The notes under the pieces were generated by a model that searched no databases, was not told where the DNA came from, and saw only the letters and a program-made list of their open reading frames with translations. Below, one piece after another: positions 5,216-6,270 of a stretch of DNA of 6,270 nucleotides (its first letter is position 1; every line of letters begins with the position of its first letter). The DNA comes from Pseudomonadota bacterium. GTDB taxonomy: Bacteria; Verrucomicrobiota; Verrucomicrobiia; Chthoniobacterales; UBA6821. The position numbers were made by a program, and so were the translations under genes. The stretch is from NCBI GenBank assembly GCA_009928265.1, contig RFPR01000121.1, positions 1 to 6,270 on the forward strand, in the 5' to 3' direction.

Positions 5216-6270
5216 TCAAGGGCCGACGGTTGCTGCCGAATCAGATGGTATGGGCGGACTCGGTAGCGTGGCATGAAATAAGGCAGGAGATGGATTCCCG
5301 TAGGTGCTTCCGTTTGAGAGTGACTCTTGGGAAGTCGTGTTATTGGTGGAGGGGGTCTCCGCTACTGCAGCAGGATGCGTCGATTCAAAAAGGATTTCCG
5401 CCACGGCGTTTCGCAGGCGTACCGGAGTACCAGCATCGCCTTCAGCTTTGATCAGTGAAAAGACAATGGAATTGTCACCCTGCCGCCAAATTCCTGCGGG
5501 AACAAAGAGTGAACCGGTTCTCCATCCCGCACGCAGAAGCCTTCCGGAGGGCGATCTGAGAGTTCCGGGATCATCCAGAGGAAATGCTTCCAAACCAAGC
5601 GGCCCAATCGGAATTCCGTTAACCGAGACCTCAATCCTAGAGGCTGGATCTAAACCCGAGACCTCCGCTTTGACGAAAGATTCCGCTGCACCCGCCGCCA
5701 TTGGTAAGACCACTTCCACGGCGGAATTTTCCGAGATCGGAAGAGGTGCTGCCGCCAATTCGGCGCGAACGATATTTCCCTTGGCGGCATCCCCGTGTAG
5801 CAAGGTGGGATCTCCGCCGGAGGCTTCCTGTTCGGAGAGAGCCTTGCCCGAACCAGTTAGCAGGACGGGACGGTCGATGCCAAAAGGGGCGGCGACGGTG
5901 AGTTCCACGCAGGGTCGCAACTCGATCACCCTAAGTCTGGCAAAGCGTCCAGAGAAGGAGACGCTGATGGTTCCTCCTGCAAGGGTGAGGTTCTGGGGCA
6001 AGAGAAGAGTACGCAGTTCGATGCCGCTTCCGGTGCCGACGACTCCCAGTCCAGCGCTTAGGAGAGTCCGTTCGCCCGAGAGGGCAATCCATTCGACAAC
6101 CGGTCCGCCATCACCATTGTCATCGAAGACCACTGTAAGGGCATGGCAGGAGGTTTCCTGATCGGGTGAAACCGGTGAGACAGGGATCTCGATGGCATCC
6201 GACGCAGGGAGGATCCGGAATCCGGAGTTTGTAGCCGCATTGGTTGTTGACCCCTGCAGGTTGATCCTTA
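5216..6270 (-). CDS. Beta-rich, probably exported protein with C-terminal jelly-roll domain (3' part; starts past right edge)
   Basis: The frame is open from the right edge to TGA 5218-5216, giving 350 codons without the N-terminus. A GTG at 6133 is in frame, but coding sequence clearly continues upstream of it (for example SGFRILPASDAIEIPVSP), so it is not taken as the start. I do not recognise the family. Composition is beta-strand-like, low in Lys and rich in Gly/Ala/Ser/Pro, as in exported proteins. VVFDDNGDGG (6104-6133) contains D-x-N-x-D-G, a calcium-loop pattern also found in dockerins and EF-hands. The segment encoded by 5384-5677 (SRIEVSVNG, RLLRAGWRTGSLFVPAGIWR, QGDNSIVFSL, RLRNAVAEILFE) resembles galactose-binding-like jelly rolls of carbohydrate-active and surface proteins. 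The last ~55 residues are Ser/Thr/Asn/Pro-rich with no anchor or sorting signal. It lies 45 bp upstream of gspG on the same strand; it could be a secretion substrate or simply a neighbour. Confidence 0.8.
   Translation of the reverse strand, partial: RINLQGSTTNAATNSGFRILPASDAIEIPVSPVSPDQETSCHALTVVFDDNGDGGPVVEWIALSGERTLLSAGLGVVGTGSGIELRTLLLPQNLTLAGGTISVSFSGRFARLRVIELRPCVELTVAAPFGIDRPVLLTGSGKALSEQEASGGDPTLLHGDAAKGNIVRAELAAAPLPISENSAVEVVLPMAAGAAESFVKAEVSGLDPASRIEVSVNGIPIGPLGLEAFPLDDPGTLRSPSGRLLRAGWRTGSLFVPAGIWRQGDNSIVFSLIKAEGDAGTPVRLRNAVAEILFESTHPAAVAETPSTNNTTSQESLSNGSTYGNPSPALFHATLPSPPIPSDSAATVGP

Noticed and set aside
5216..5383. C-terminal tail of the jelly-roll protein as a sorting signal (PEP-CTERM or LPxTG)
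   Set aside because: The tail is Ser/Thr/Asn/Pro-rich but has no PEP or LPxTG motif, no hydrophobic helix and no terminal basic cluster.
5304..6161. Long plus-strand open frame (285 codons) opposite the jelly-roll protein gene
   Set aside because: It is antisense to a frame that is open to the window edge and has a coherent beta-rich protein pattern. The plus-strand product is Pro/Arg/Ser-rich with no recognisable domain, as expected for an antisense shadow in GC-rich DNA.
1..6270. CRISPR array, tRNA, mobile element or defence system
   Set aside because: No spaced repeats, cloverleaf-like sequence, terminal inverted repeats, transposase or nuclease motifs were seen, and almost every base is used by the T2SS genes and their neighbour.

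Overview
The window is almost entirely one minus-strand operon for the pseudopilus and inner-membrane platform of a type II secretion system (T2SS). Read in the direction of transcription (right to left) it contains: the 3' part of a large protein of unknown function (runs off the right edge), gspG, gspH, gspI, gspJ, gspK, gspL, gspM, and the 5' part of a small lipoprotein gene (runs off the left edge) that sits where gspC or pilP would be. I see no RNA gene, CRISPR array, insertion sequence, integrase or defence gene.

Organism: a moderately GC-rich Gram-negative-type bacterium, because T2SS pseudopilins and a lipoprotein imply an outer membrane. The style of GspG (a Tyr at mature position 1, then a TLFEIMLVLGIIAVLVGSAIY-like helix and a STEQGLKAL block) and the G-H-I-J-K-L-M-lipoprotein order remind me of Verrucomicrobiota and related PVC bacteria. 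This is an impression from family memory, not a search result.

Layout: 5216-6270 is a secreted or surface-type beta-rich protein whose last ~150 residues look like a galactose-binding-like jelly roll followed by a Ser/Thr/Asn/Pro-rich tail. A 45-bp gap follows, then gspG (4718-5170), the major pseudopilin. The minor pseudopilins gspH, gspI, gspJ and gspK (4740 down to 2303) follow with overlaps or a 2-nt gap. They are expected to form the tip complex. gspL (993-2306), gspM (476-1015) and the lipoprotein gene (1-479) follow, again overlapping. Four consecutive junctions use ATGA overlaps or near equivalents, so translation is probably coupled along the whole unit.

How the parts work together: GspG polymerises into the periplasmic pseudopilus, and GspH-I-J-K prime and cap it. 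GspL (cytoplasmic actin-like part, one membrane span, periplasmic ferredoxin-like part) would bind the ATPase GspE. GspM pairs with GspL. The lipoprotein probably links this platform to the outer-membrane secretin. The ATPase, GspF, prepilin peptidase and secretin are not in the window; the secretin gene would be expected just beyond the left edge. The L-M-lipoprotein order matches pilM/N-pilO-pilP of type IV pili.

The window is a fairly ordinary T2SS locus rather than a wholly new system. Its unusual points are the lipoprotein in the GspC position, the Ala at -1 of the GspJ processing site, the eroded calcium-type loops in GspG and GspK, and the jelly-roll protein leading into the operon.
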